The position numbers and the translations under genes were made by a program. A DNA stretch of 64,000 nt from Paenacidovorax monticola (GTDB taxonomy: Bacteria; Pseudomonadota; Gammaproteobacteria; Burkholderiales; Burkholderiaceae_C): contig NZ_CP060790.1 of the NCBI RefSeq assembly GCF_014489595.1, forward strand, positions 3,038,001 through 3,102,000. The letters are read 5' to 3'. The notes beneath the pieces are model-generated. The model ran no database searches. It saw only the letters and a list, made by a program, of their open reading frames with translations, and was not told the origin of the DNA. This document shows positions 1 through 8,888 of this stretch, piece after piece. Each line of letters opens with the position of its first letter. Position 1 is the first letter of the stretch.

Positions 1-2
1 TC

Positions 3-1121
3 TCAGCCCACCACCACGGGCACACGCGGTGCCACGGCGCACATGAGCTCATAGCCTACCGTGCCCGCGGCCTGCGCCACGTCGTCGATCGAGAGCCAGG
101 TGCCGTCGCTCGCGCGGCCCCAGAGCGTGACCTCGTCGCCCATGCCCACGGGAATGCCCGCCTGCTGCAGGGGCGTGAGGTCCACGGTGACCATGTCCAT
201 GCTCACACGGCCCACGAGGCGCGTGCGCACTCCCTTCACGAGCACGGGGGTGCCCGTGTCGGCATGGCGCGGGTAGCCGTCGGCATAGCCGCAGGCCGCC
301 ACGCCGATCAGCAGCGGCCCCTCGGCCGTGAAGCGCGAGCCGTAGCCCACCGTGTCGCCGCGCTGCAACTGCTGCGTTCCCAGCAGCTTGGCCGACAGCG
401 TCATCGTGGGCTCCAGCCCCCACTGCGCGGCGGTGCGCTCGGGGTGGTCGGGTGCGCTGCCGTAGAGCACGATGCCCGCGCGCACCCATCCGCCCTCGTT
501 GATGCCGCGCACCTCGGCTTCGCCGCCATGGCGCAGCGTGGCTGCGCTGTTGCTGATGCTGCGCTCGCCGGGCAGGTCCCGCGTGGCCTCGCGGAAGACC
601 GCGAGCTGGTGGGCGATGCCGCGCGGGCCGTCGGCGTCGGAGAAATGCGTCATGAGCGAGATCTCCTCCACCTGCGGCAGCGCCGACAGCCGCGCCCAGG
701 CCGCGCGGTAGCGCGCGGGCGTGAAGCCCAGGCGGTTCATGCCCGAGTTCATCTTGAGGAACACGCGGTGCGGCACCTGGGTCTTGTGCGCGGCCAGCCA
801 GTCGATCTGCTCGTCGCAGTGCACGGCGTGCCAGATGCCCAGGCGCGAGCACAGCTCCAGGTCGCGCGGCTCGAACACGCCCTCGAGCAGCAGCAGCGGC
901 CCGCGCCAGCCCAGGGCGCGCACGCGCTCGGCCTCGGCCAGGTCGATCATCGCGAAGCCGTCGGCGCCGCGCAGCCCCTCGTACACGCGCTCGATGCCAT
1001 GGCCATAGGCGTTGGCCTTGACCACGGCCCAGACCTTGGCGTCCGGCGCGGCCGCGCGCACGCGCGCCAGGTTGTGGTGCAGGGCATCGGTGTGGATGGT
1101 GGCGAGGATGGGGCGCGGCAT
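3..1121 (-). CDS. alr: Alanine racemase
   Basis: PLP-dependent racemase that interconverts L- and D-alanine in the cytosol and supplies D-Ala for peptidoglycan. The 372-residue product has the usual family length. The N-terminal KANAYGHG motif holds the PLP lysine (residue 35), and SMDMVTVDL lies in the C-terminal beta domain. The start gives [14 protein letters not shown], the usual beginning of this family. It is divergent from lplT with about 150 bp between them. Recognition is firm; whether it is the biosynthetic (Alr) or catabolic (DadX) form cannot be decided, although no dadA neighbour is present. Confidence 0.95.
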   Translation of the reverse strand: MPRPILATIHTDALHHNLARVRAAAPDAKVWAVVKANAYGHGIERVYEGLRGADGFAMIDLAEAERVRALGWRGPLLLLEGVFEPRDLELCSRLGIWHAVHCDEQIDWLAAHKTQVPHRVFLKMNSGMNRLGFTPARYRAAWARLSALPQVEEISLMTHFSDADGPRGIAHQLAVFREATRDLPGERSISNSAATLRHGGEAEVRGINEGGWVRAGIVLYGSAPDHPERTAAQWGLEPTMTLSAKLLGTQQLQRGDTVGYGSRFTAEGPLLIGVAACGYADGYPRHADTGTPVLVKGVRTRLVGRVSMDMVTVDLTPLQQAGIPVGMGDEVTLWGRASDGTWLSIDDVAQAAGTVGYELMCAVAPRVPVVVG

Positions 1122-1270
1122 GGCACTGTCGAGCTAGGGAAAAGGAGGATCATTCTGGCACCGCGCAGCCCCGGTCGCGCCGTGGGCGCGTGATATAACC
1201 GCCAGTCACTTGACCCGGGGTCCCTTTTTACGATGGCATTAGCGCTGCTGATGCCTGCCACAGCCATTCG

Positions 1271-2572
1271 ATGAAGCGCGGTTTCTACACCATCATGTCG
1301 GCGCAGTTTTTCAGCTCGCTGGCCGACAATGCCCTCTTCGTCGCTGCGGTGGAACTGCTTCGCGCCGGCGGAGCCCCCGAATGGCAGCGCGCGGCCCTGG
1401 TGCCCATGTTCGCGCTGTTCTATGTGATCCTCGCGCCCTTCGTGGGCGCCTTCGCCGACGCCGTGCCCAAGGGACGCGTGATGTTCATCAGCAACGCCAT
1501 CAAGGTGGTGGGCTGCCTGATGATGCTCTTCGGCTCGCACCCGCTCATGGCCTATGCCGTGGTGGGCCTGGGCGCGGCGGCCTACTCGCCGGCCAAGTAC
1601 GGCATCCTCACCGAGCTGCTGCCCGCCTCGCAGCTCGTCAAGGCCAACGGCTGGATCGAAGGGCTCACGATCGCCTCCATCATCCTCGGCGTGCTGCTGG
1701 GCGGCCAGCTCGTGGGCGCGGCCATCTCCACGCAGTTGCTGGCCATCGACCTGCCCGGCATCGACACGGGCATCGACACGGCGGCCGAAGCCGCCATCGC
1801 GGTGCTGATCCTCGTCTATGCCATCGCGGCCTGGTTCAACCTGCGCATTCCGCACACGGGCGTGGAGATGCGCCCCCTGCGCCAGGACCCGAACCGCAGC
1901 CTGCTGGCCAACGCGCTCGCGCTGCTGCCCGACTTCTGGAGCTGCAGCCAACGCCTGTGGCGCGACAAGCTGGGCCAGATCTCGCTGTCCACCACCACGC
2001 TGTTCTGGGGCGTGTCGGGCAACCTGCGCTACATCGTGCTGGCCTGGAGCGCCGCGGCCCTGGGCTACAGCACCACCCAGGCCTCGGCCCTGGTGGGCGT
2101 GGTGGCCATCGGCACGGCCGTGGGCGCAGTGGCGGCCTCGATGCGCATGCGCCTGGAGCACGCCACGCGCGTGATCCCCCTGGGCATCGCCATGGGGCTG
2201 CTCGTGATCCTCATGAACTTCATCGGCAACGTGTGGGTCGCCATTCCGTTCCTGATCCTGCTGGGCGGGCTGGGGGGCTTCCTCGTCGTGCCCATGAACG
2301 CGCTGCTGCAGCACCGGGGCCACAACCTCATGGGCGCGGGCCGCTCGATCGCGGTGCAGAACTTCAACGAGCAGGCCTGCATCCTGGGCCTGGGCGCGTT
2401 CTACAGCCTGTCGACCAAGTTCGGCCTGTCGGCTTTCGGCGCCATCACCGCGTTCGGGCTCGTCGTGGCCGGCGTGATGTGGGCCATCCAGCGCTGGCAC
2501 CGCTCCAACTGCACGCACCACCGCGACGAGGTCGAGCACCTGCTCTCGATCGCGCGCCACGACCACCACTGA
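1271..2572 (+). CDS. lplT: Lysophospholipid transporter LplT (MFS)
   Basis: Inner-membrane MFS carrier of 433 residues with about twelve hydrophobic segments. LplT moves lysophospholipids across the inner membrane for re-acylation. The N-terminus MKRGFYTIMSAQFFSSLADN and the early segment FADAVPKGRVMF are typical of the family. E. coli LplT is coupled to the acyltransferase Aas; no aas gene follows here, so the acyltransferase must lie elsewhere. A dispersed palindromic repeat begins a few bases after the stop codon. Confidence 0.92.
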   Translation: MKRGFYTIMSAQFFSSLADNALFVAAVELLRAGGAPEWQRAALVPMFALFYVILAPFVGAFADAVPKGRVMFISNAIKVVGCLMMLFGSHPLMAYAVVGLGAAAYSPAKYGILTELLPASQLVKANGWIEGLTIASIILGVLLGGQLVGAAISTQLLAIDLPGIDTGIDTAAEAAIAVLILVYAIAAWFNLRIPHTGVEMRPLRQDPNRSLLANALALLPDFWSCSQRLWRDKLGQISLSTTTLFWGVSGNLRYIVLAWSAAALGYSTTQASALVGVVAIGTAVGAVAASMRMRLEHATRVIPLGIAMGLLVILMNFIGNVWVAIPFLILLGGLGGFLVVPMNALLQHRGHNLMGAGRSIAVQNFNEQACILGLGAFYSLSTKFGLSAFGAITAFGLVVAGVMWAIQRWHRSNCTHHRDEVEHLLSIARHDHH

Positions 2573-2579
2573 ACTCCTG

Positions 2580-2627
2580 TTTTGATAGCTTCTGGCGCTT
2601 CATGGACGGGCGCCAGGGGCTGATTCC
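2580..2627 (+). repeat. Dispersed intergenic palindrome, copy A1
   Basis: Matches the core TTTTGATAGCT followed by (C)TGGCGCTT, a short spacer, GGCGCCAGGGGC and TGATTC. The arms CTGGCGC and GCGCCAG can pair. Related copies lie near 30253-30304, 35252-35311 and 44551-44608. The element fills almost the whole lplT-to-DMT gap, and its AGGGG stretch sits where the ribosome binding site of the next gene should be. Confidence 0.7.
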
Positions 2628-3506
2628 ATGCAATCGCCCCTGCCCATCCTCGCCCTGCTGTTCAATGCCCTGGTCTGGGGGTTGTCGTGGTGGCCGTTCC
2701 GCGCCATGCATGGGGCGGGGCTGCACCCGCTGTGGGCCACGGCGCTCATGTACTGCATCGTGCTGCTGGGCCTGCTGGCCACGCGCCCGGGCACGCTGCG
2801 CCTGGCCTTGCAGCACCCCGCGCTGTGGCTGCTCGCGTTCAGCTCGGGGCTGAACAACGTGGCCTTCAACTGGGCCGTGACGGTGGGCGACGTGGTGCGC
2901 GTGATCCTGCTGTTCTACCTGATGCCGGCCTGGGCCGTGCTGCTGGCCTGGCGCATTCTGGGCGAGCGCCCCACCCCCATGGCCCTGGCGCGCCTGCTGC
3001 TGGCCTTTGGCGGCGTGGTGCTGGTGCTGCTGCCGCCCGAGGCCTCGTGGGCCAGCCTGGCGCGCAATCTCTCGATGGCCGACGGCCTGGCGCTGCTGGG
3101 CGGCTTCATGTTCGCGCTCACCAACGTGCTGCTGCGGCGCCTGCACACCGTGCCGGGGCCCGCGCGCATGCTGGCCATGTTCGGCGGGTGCTGCGGCCTG
3201 GCCCTGCTGAGCGCGCTGGCGGGCGCGGCGGCGGGCATGGTGCCGGGCTTTCCGGCCTTCGACATCGCCTGGGCCGGCGTGGCGCTCGTGCTGTCGCTGC
3301 TGCTCCTGGCGGGCAACTGGGCGCTACAGTACGGCGCCTCCCGCCTGCCTTCGGGCACCACGGCCGTGGTGATGCTGTCGGAGGTGGCGTTCGCGAGCAT
3401 CTCCTCGGTGCTGCTGGCCTCGGCCCAGCTCGCGCCGCGCACGCTGCTCGGCGGTGCGCTCATCATGCTCGCGGCGCTGCTGGCCGCGCTGCAGCGGCGG
3501 GGCTGA
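2628..3506 (+). CDS. EamA/DMT-family membrane transporter
   Basis: A 292-residue integral membrane protein with about ten hydrophobic helices and two EamA-like repeats, belonging to the drug/metabolite transporter superfamily. The first repeat starts at residue 1 (LALLFNALVWGLSWWPFRAMH) and the second near residue 150. The substrate cannot be read from sequence; amino-acid or metabolite export is usual for the family. It starts directly after repeat copy A1 and lies on the same strand as lplT, so read-through from lplT is possible. Confidence 0.85.
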   Translation: MQSPLPILALLFNALVWGLSWWPFRAMHGAGLHPLWATALMYCIVLLGLLATRPGTLRLALQHPALWLLAFSSGLNNVAFNWAVTVGDVVRVILLFYLMPAWAVLLAWRILGERPTPMALARLLLAFGGVVLVLLPPEASWASLARNLSMADGLALLGGFMFALTNVLLRRLHTVPGPARMLAMFGGCCGLALLSALAGAAAGMVPGFPAFDIAWAGVALVLSLLLLAGNWALQYGASRLPSGTTAVVMLSEVAFASISSVLLASAQLAPRTLLGGALIMLAALLAALQRRG

Positions 3507-3703
3507 ACGCCACCCGCTGGCAACTCCGTAGAATCCCCACCCGGTAAGACTCGGAGACATGCCGCCCGCCCCGCAGCGCGCACGGCGCCCCGTCCAGGGG
3601 CGCGGCCCGGTACGGTTTTTGCAGACGGCAGTTGTCGGTATATCAACACATAACCACATGCCGCCCCACCCGGGACCGCGGCGCCGAAAAGGGAGATCTG
3701 CCA

Positions 3704-4708
3704 ATGAAACGCCGTACCTGGTGCGCGCTGCTGATCGCTGGGAGCACCCTGCTCCCGAGCCTGGCGGGAGCGCAGACGCGCTGGACGCTGGCCTCGGGCT
3801 ACCTGCCCGAGCTGTTCCACACCGTGAACCTCATGCAGTTCGCCAAGGAGGTGCAGGAGCGCACCAAGGGCCAGTTGGTGATCGAGGTCAAGCCCAACAA
3901 CACCGCCGCCAAGCTCTCCGAGATCGGTGCCCAGGTGCGCTCGGGCCAGCTCGCGGCGGGCGAGGTGCTGCTGAGTTCGCTCGCGGGCGAGACCAAGATC
4001 GCGGGCGCCGACGCGATCCCCTTCATCGTCAACAGCTATGACGACGCGCGGCGCCTGTGGAAGGCGCAGCGCCCGGTGCTGCAGGACGCGCTCGACCGCC
4101 AGGGCCTCGTGGCGCTCTACGCCGTGCCCTGGCCGTCGCAGGGCCTGTTCACCACCCGCGCGATCCGCAACGTGAACGACATGCGCGGCACCAAGATGCG
4201 CTCGTACAACCCCAGCACCGTGCGCATCGCGCAGCTCATGGGCGCCACGCCCGTGGACGTGCCCACGGGCGGCATCAACCAGGCCTTCAACGACCGCAAG
4301 ATCGAGGCCATGTTCACCTCGCCGGTCACGGGCGCGGAAAGCCGGGTCTGGGATCTGCCGATCAAATATTTCTACAACGTGCGCGGCTGGTACCCCAAGA
4401 ACCTCGTGCTCGTGAACAAGGCCCAGTGGCAGGCCCTGTCCCCCGCCACCCGCAAGGCCGTGGAAGACGCCGCCGCGGCCGCCGAGACGCGCGGCTGGAC
4501 CGCTAGCGAGGCCGCGAGCACGTCCGCCACGAACGAGCTCGCGCGCAACGGCATCAAGGTCGAGACCCCGGACTACGAGCTGCGCAAGGACCTGCGCCGC
4601 CTGGGCGAGCAGTTCTCGCTCGAATACATCCGCGAGACCGGCGCAGAGGGCAACCGCATGATGATCCCGTACTTCGCTGGCGCTTCCGCGAACGACAAGG
4701 CAAAGTAG
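3704..4708 (+). CDS. TRAP-type substrate-binding protein (DctP family), orphan
   Basis: Periplasmic solute receptor of 334 residues. The ATG at 3704 is preferred over one 24 codons upstream because GGGAGA precedes it and it begins a signal peptide (MKRRTWCALLIAGSTLLPSL, then AGA). Family features include RTKGQLVIEV near residue 55 and the conserved region around TKMRSYNPSTVRIAQLMGATPV with its ligand-binding arginine. TRAP transporters also need DctQ and DctM membrane subunits; neither is adjacent. It may serve a distant permease or be a stand-alone binding protein. Confidence 0.88.
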   Translation: MKRRTWCALLIAGSTLLPSLAGAQTRWTLASGYLPELFHTVNLMQFAKEVQERTKGQLVIEVKPNNTAAKLSEIGAQVRSGQLAAGEVLLSSLAGETKIAGADAIPFIVNSYDDARRLWKAQRPVLQDALDRQGLVALYAVPWPSQGLFTTRAIRNVNDMRGTKMRSYNPSTVRIAQLMGATPVDVPTGGINQAFNDRKIEAMFTSPVTGAESRVWDLPIKYFYNVRGWYPKNLVLVNKAQWQALSPATRKAVEDAAAAAETRGWTASEAASTSATNELARNGIKVETPDYELRKDLRRLGEQFSLEYIRETGAEGNRMMIPYFAGASANDKAK

Positions 4709-4763
4709 CGGCAGGCGGCCGGGCCAGGGCCCGGCCATCCCAGGCTTTTTACCGGGAGTCACC

Positions 4764-5252
4764 ATGACCGCCAGCATTTACGACTTCGAAGCCCAGCCCA
4801 TGAGCGGCCCGCCTGTGCCGCTGTCGCAGTACCGCGGCAAGGTGCTGCTCATCGTCAACACGGCCAGCGCCTGCGGCTTCACGCCGCAGTTCGCGGGACT
4901 GGAGGAGCTGCACAAGCAGTACGCGGCCCGGGGCCTCGTCGTGCTCGGGTTCCCGTGCAACCAGTTCGGCCACCAGGACCCGGGCAGCAACGAGGAAATC
5001 GCCAGCTTCTGCCAGCTCAACTACGGCGTGAGCTTTCCGATGATGGCCAAGATCGACGTCAATGGCGCCGATGCCACGCCGCTGTACCGCTGGCTCACGG
5101 CCGAGGCGCCGGGGCTGCTGGGCAGCAAGGCCATCAAGTGGAACTTCACCAAGTTCCTCGTGGGGCGCGACGGGCGGGTGGTCCGCCGCTATGCGCCGCA
5201 GGACACGCCGCAGAAGCTCGCGGGCGATATCGAGGCCGCGCTGGCGGCCTGA
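4764..5252 (+). CDS. Glutathione peroxidase family protein
   Basis: Thiol peroxidase of 162 residues that reduces hydrogen peroxide or organic peroxides using thioredoxin or glutathione. The catalytic block NTASACGFTPQ has the peroxidatic cysteine near residue 37. The second signature GFPCNQFG lies near residue 62 and the conserved WNFTKFLVGRDG block near 129. It has cysteine, not selenocysteine, as is usual in bacteria. GGGAG precedes the start. No signal peptide is visible, so it should be cytosolic. Confidence 0.93.
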   Translation: MTASIYDFEAQPMSGPPVPLSQYRGKVLLIVNTASACGFTPQFAGLEELHKQYAARGLVVLGFPCNQFGHQDPGSNEEIASFCQLNYGVSFPMMAKIDVNGADATPLYRWLTAEAPGLLGSKAIKWNFTKFLVGRDGRVVRRYAPQDTPQKLAGDIEAALAA

Positions 5253-5265
5253 CGCCGCGCGGCCT

Positions 5266-6449
5266 TCACGAGCGGCCCGGCGCGACGCGCTCGCGCCACA
5301 GGGGCCGCAGCATGTACAGCCCCATCACCGGCCCCAGGGCCAGCCAGGGCAGCAGGCGGTCCAGCGGCAGGGCCTCGCCCGCGCGCACGAACAGCTCGAT
5401 GCTCAGCACCGTGATGGCAAAGCCGATGCTGTTGGCGAACGTGAGCACGCTGCCCACCATCTCGGGGGGGCGTTGCGCGCCGTGAGGGTCGAGAACTGCG
5501 GCGAATCGCCGACCACCGTGGTGCCCCACACCACCATCCAGGCGGCGAACCACGGCCACGGCGCCCCCAGCAGCCAGGGGCTTGCGAGCCCGCACAGACC
5601 GCTGGCCGCGAGCTGCGCCGCCGCCACGCGCGCGCTGCCCAGCCGCCGCGCCGCCAGGCCGCCCACGGCACACCCCATGAAGCCCGCGGCGATGACCCCG
5701 AACGCGGCCCAGCTCAGGTCCGTGCCCGACAGGTGGGTGGCCAGGATGAGCGGCACGAGCACGTAGAAGGCATACAGCTCCCACATGTGGCCGAAGTAGC
5801 CGAACACCGAGGCGCGCACGCGCGTGTCCGACCAGATCACCGCCAGCCCGCGCGGCGTGAGCCGGGCCCCGCGCGGGCGCTGGGCCGCATCGGGCACCAG
5901 GCCGGCCGTGGCCAGGCCGCCGAGCAGGGTCAGGGCCGACACGCCGAGCACGACGGCCTGCCACGGCAGCCACAGCCCGCCCAGCGCGCGCAGGCCGTGC
6001 GGCAGCGCCGTGCCCAGCACGAGCGCCCCGATCAGCACGCCCATGGCCGCGCCCAGCCCCTCGCGGTACCAGCCCGCCGCGATGCGCATGCCCACGGGGT
6101 AGATGCCCGCGAGCAGGAAGCCCACGGCGAAGCGCAGCGCCAGCAGCAGCGCCCACTGCCCGCCACCGAGCACCACTGTGAGCGCGTTCGCGATCGCCCC
6201 CAGCACGGCGCAGGCCAGGAACACGCGCGTGGGGCGGAAGCGGTCCGCCACCATCCACAGCGCGAACACCAGCGTGCCCACCACGAAGCCCAGCTGCACC
6301 GCCGACGTCAGCGTGCTGACGGCGCTGGCCGGCAGCCCCCAGGCGCGCTGCAGGTCGGGCATGACGGCATTGGTGGCGAACCACGGCGCCGTACCCGCGA
6401 ACTGCGAGAACACGATGACGGGCAGCACCCGGCGCGGCACGGTGGACAT
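5266..6449 (-). CDS. MFS transporter (frame broken near its 3' end)
   Basis: Twelve-helix major facilitator protein of about 394 residues. It starts at MSTVPRRVLPVIVFSQFAG; the motif-A-like loop MVADRFRPTRVF lies near residue 70. The reading frame breaks at the seven-base G run 5464-5470. Restoring one base joins ...LTARNAPP to EMVGSVLTFANSIGF and the last two helices, ending at 5266. One missing base in a homopolymer is the simplest explanation. Substrate is unknown. Confidence 0.75.
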
Positions 6450-6498
6450 GGCGCCAGCATCGCACTGGCGGGGAGCGGCGTCCAGGCGCGCCGCAGCG

Positions 6499-7049
6499 CT
6501 ACGGCCCGCAGTCCTCGCAGGTGAAGTCCTGCGTGAGCACGCCGTTGGAGTAGGCCTGGTGCGCGCGCAGCGCCCAGCGCCGGGGCGCCAGCGCGCCCCC
6601 CGCGCCCCACAGCGGCAGCCCGCCGCCGAGCGTGACGGGAATGGTGGCCAGCATGAGCCGGTGCACGCAGCCCGCACGCAGGAACTGCCCCGCTACGTCG
6701 CCACCGCCCAGGAGCCACACGCGGCGCAGCCCCTGGGCGCGGCACTGCGCGAGCAGCGTGGCAGGGTCGAGCGCCCCCCAGCGCACGGACGCGGGCGGTG
6801 CCTCCGGTCCGCCCGGGGAGCACGGTGGCTCAGCACCCAGGCGGGGCGGTCGCCATAGGACCAGCCCAGGCCGAGCACCGCATCGTAGGTGGCGCGCCCC
6901 ATCACGACGGCGTCGACGCCTGCCATGAAGTCGGCCAGGCCGTAGTCCGTGCCCGCCTGGTCGAAGGCGAACAGCCAGTCGAGCTCGCCGCGCGGGCCCG
7001 CGATGCGGCCGTCGAGCGAGGCGGCCACGTAGTAAACGATTTCAGTCAT
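6499..7049 (-). CDS. Dihydrofolate-reductase-like (RibD C-terminal domain) protein, frame broken
   Basis: Small YwjB/RibD-C type reductase of about 183 residues. It begins MTEIVYYVAASLDGRIAG, with the family SLDGRIA motif, followed by VVMGRATYDAV. The C-terminal half carries RRVWLLGGGDVAGQFL. The two halves lie in different frames and join at the G run 6815-6818 (C run on the coding strand) when one base is added. The true reaction is unknown; the fold is that of NADPH-dependent pterin or pyrimidine reductases. Its ATG overlaps the stop of the WYL regulator gene (ATGA), so the two are probably translated together. Confidence 0.78.
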
Positions 7050-7803
7050 GAAGCGAAGGAAGAGGAAGGGGGTTGGGCAGGGGAGAGCGCGGCGCCGTCC
7101 GGCCCCTCGGCCGGGCAGTCGCGCATCCGCGCCTCGACCTGGCGCAGCAGGTCGGCCAGGGTCTTGCCGGGCTCCTGGCGGAAGCGCTCGTCGAGCACCT
7201 CGAAGGCTGCGATGCGGTCGATGCGGAAGCCCCGGAAGTCATTGCGCAGCTCACACCAGGCCGACAGCGTCCATACCTTGCCCCAGTAGAAGCACCCCAG
7301 CGGCCGCACGCGCCGCAGGCTGGGCCGCCCCTGCACGTCGGCATAGTCGAGCTGCACCACGTGGCAGGACTGCACGGCCTCGCGCAGCGCCTGCAGCGCG
7401 GCCTGGGCGCGCGCGTCCAGGCCCGAGCCGGGCGCGTATAGCGCCTGCGCCTCGGCCGCCACGCGCGCGGCGGGCGGCAGCACCGAGAGGATCTTGCCGA
7501 GCGCACCCTCGATCTCGCGCGCCATGCCGCCATCGACCCAGGTCTGCGCGAGCCGCGCGGCAGCCACGAGGGCATTGGCCTCGCCCTGGCTGAACATCAG
7601 CGGCGGCAGCTCGAAGCCCGCGCCCAGGCGGTAGCCCACGCCGGCTTCGCCCTCGATGGGCACGCCCTGGTGCTGCAGGTCGGCCACGTCGCGGTAGATG
7701 GTGCGCAGCGACACCTCCAGCCGCCCGGCCAGGAAGGCGGCCGTGGACAGTCGCCGGCCCGGATGAGCTGGACGATCTGGAACAGGCGGTCGGCACGGCG
7801 CAT
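7046..7803 (-). CDS. YafY-type HTH/WYL-domain transcriptional regulator, frame broken
   Basis: DNA-binding regulator of about 252 residues. The N-terminus MRRADRLFQIVQLIRAG and the segment SLRTIYRDVADLQHQG form the HTH_11 helix-turn-helix. The C-terminal half, near YADVQGRPSLRRVRPLGCFYW, is a WYL ligand-sensing domain. One base is missing near 7754, between LIRAG and RLSTAAFLAGRLEVSLRT. It is followed by the DHFR-like gene with an ATGA overlap. Two nearly identical palindromes upstream of the neighbouring GyrI-like and VOC genes are candidate operators for this protein (inference). Confidence 0.82.
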
Positions 7804-7837
7804 GGCGTTTCAGCAGGAAGGATGGAGGGCGTCCATG

Positions 7838-8306
7838 CTAGGGCAGAACGCCGATGTGGATGGCCACGCTCTCCGGCCCTCGTAGAGTTCGAAGTCGGTG
7901 CCGAAGCGGCGCCGCACGCCGGGGTTGGCCTCGAAATAGCGCCACACGTCGCCCCAGGCGTCGATGACCATCTGCGGCATGGGGCCCTCGCCGGGAAACA
8001 CGAGGTAGTCGCCAGGCTCCACCTCGACGCGGGCCGTGCCCACGGGCGGCTCGGCCTGCACCGCGGCCGACACGCCGGCCGTGACATCGAAGGCACCGTG
8101 CTGGTCGGACTCGTAGGCGCTGTAGACGCCGTAGAGGCGCCCGTCGGCGCCCGGACCGGGCAGGCGGCGGGCCCAGCTTTCGCTGAAGAACTGGTCCCAC
8201 AGCGCACCGATGCGGGCACGCTCGGGACCATCTCGTCGCCGTTGCGGGTGCGCACGGCAATGCCCGCCACGCTGAAGGCGGACACCTGGACGACGGAAGG
8301 GTTCAT
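7838..8306 (-). CDS. GyrI-like/effector-binding domain protein, two frame breaks
   Basis: About 157 residues resembling the AraC-type effector-binding (GyrI-like, SOUL-fold) family that binds small hydrophobic molecules. It begins MNPSVVQVSAFSVAGIAVRT. The middle has LWDQFF and LYGVYSAYESDQHGAFDVTAG, and the end ELYEGPESVAIHIGVLP is typical. Single bases appear missing at the G run 8224-8226 and near 7875. A perfect 11-bp inverted repeat is centred 64 bp before the start. Stand-alone members are often controlled by YafY/WYL regulators, and one is encoded just downstream. Confidence 0.72.
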
Positions 8307-8356
8307 GGGTGTTTCTCCTGAACGGAACCATTGAAAGGCTCGCCATGCTGCCGACA

Positions 8357-8384
8357 GGCTGCTGACAACGGTATGTCAGCAGCC
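8357..8384 (-). promoter_or_regulatory. Palindromic operator candidate before the GyrI-like gene
   Basis: Perfect 11-bp inverted repeat GGCTGCTGACA / TGTCAGCAGCC with a 6-base spacer ACGGTA. Its centre lies about 64 bp before the GyrI-like ATG. A near copy sits at 8838-8865, at the same distance before the VOC gene. TTGTCA inside the right arm (minus strand) could be a -35 box. The likely ligand is the adjacent WYL regulator (inference). Confidence 0.72.
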
Positions 8385-8399
8385 CGCGCGGCCGGCGCC

Positions 8400-8789
8400 T
8401 CAGCGCGCCATGGCGTGCAGGCCGATGGTGTTGCCCTCGGTATCGCGGATATGGGCGATGAAGCCCATGCCCTGGGGCAGCTCCATGCAGGCGTCAATCA
8501 CCTGGCCGCCCGCGGGCGCCACGCGCGCCAGCGCGGCCTCCACACCGGGCTCGCTGTCGAGGTAGATGCGCACGCCCGCGTCGGGCGCCGTGCGGCGCTG
8601 CGGGCCCGCCACGAGGCAGCCGCCCGTGGCGGGATCGTCCTTGGAGAAGAGGGCCATGGGTTCGCCGCCGAAGTCCTCGCGGCGCATGGGGCGGCCCAGC
8701 AGGCGCTCGTAGAAGGCCTGGGCGCGGTCGAGATCGGCGCAGGGGATCTCGAACCAGTTGATGGCATTGGTGGCGGTGGCATGGCTCAT
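8400..8789 (-). CDS. VOC-superfamily (glyoxalase/bleomycin-resistance-like) protein
   Basis: A 129-residue single-unit protein with the vicinal oxygen chelate fold. It begins MSHATATNAINWFEIPCADL, followed by DRAQAFYERLLG, the typical first beta-alpha module, and ends with DTEGNTIGLHAMAR. Members act as metal-dependent lyases or dioxygenases or as drug-binding proteins; this one resembles the PhnB/lyase-like group of unknown substrate. The ATG at 8789 is preferred over an upstream one because GGAG precedes it. A palindromic operator candidate lies 62 bp upstream. Confidence 0.87.
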   Translation of the reverse strand: MSHATATNAINWFEIPCADLDRAQAFYERLLGRPMRREDFGGEPMALFSKDDPATGGCLVAGPQRRTAPDAGVRIYLDSEPGVEAALARVAPAGGQVIDACMELPQGMGFIAHIRDTEGNTIGLHAMAR

Positions 8790-8837
8790 GGAGTGCTCCT
8801 TGGTTTGCAGTTGGCGAAGGACTCCATGCTGCCGGGG

Positions 8838-8865
8838 GGCTCCTGACAACGTCGTGTCAGGAGCC
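8838..8865 (-). promoter_or_regulatory. Palindromic operator candidate before the VOC gene
   Basis: Perfect 11-bp inverted repeat GGCTCCTGACA / TGTCAGGAGCC with spacer ACGTCG. It differs from the 8357-8384 site by one symmetrical base per arm and part of the spacer. Both sites keep ACG at the start of the spacer and are followed, in the direction of transcription, by CGGCAGCATGG. Confidence 0.72.
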
Positions 8866-8888
8866 TGTCACCGCAGCGGCACCGGCGC

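Noticed and set aside
1190..1235. Sigma-70 promoter for lplT (TATAAC at 1194 or TTGACC at 1210)
   Set aside because: No pair of boxes with 16-18 bp spacing could be found.
947..2569. Long antisense open frame opposite lplT
   Set aside because: Its His/Ala/Arg-rich translation has no recognisable family and mirrors the high-GC third codon positions of lplT. Similar antisense frames, for example opposite comM and hemB, were dropped for the same reason.
5266..6449. Broken MFS, WYL, GyrI-like, glcE and other genes as true pseudogenes
   Set aside because: Each needs only one base at a G/C run and keeps conserved sequence on both sides; essential genes show the same defect, so sequence error is the simpler cause.
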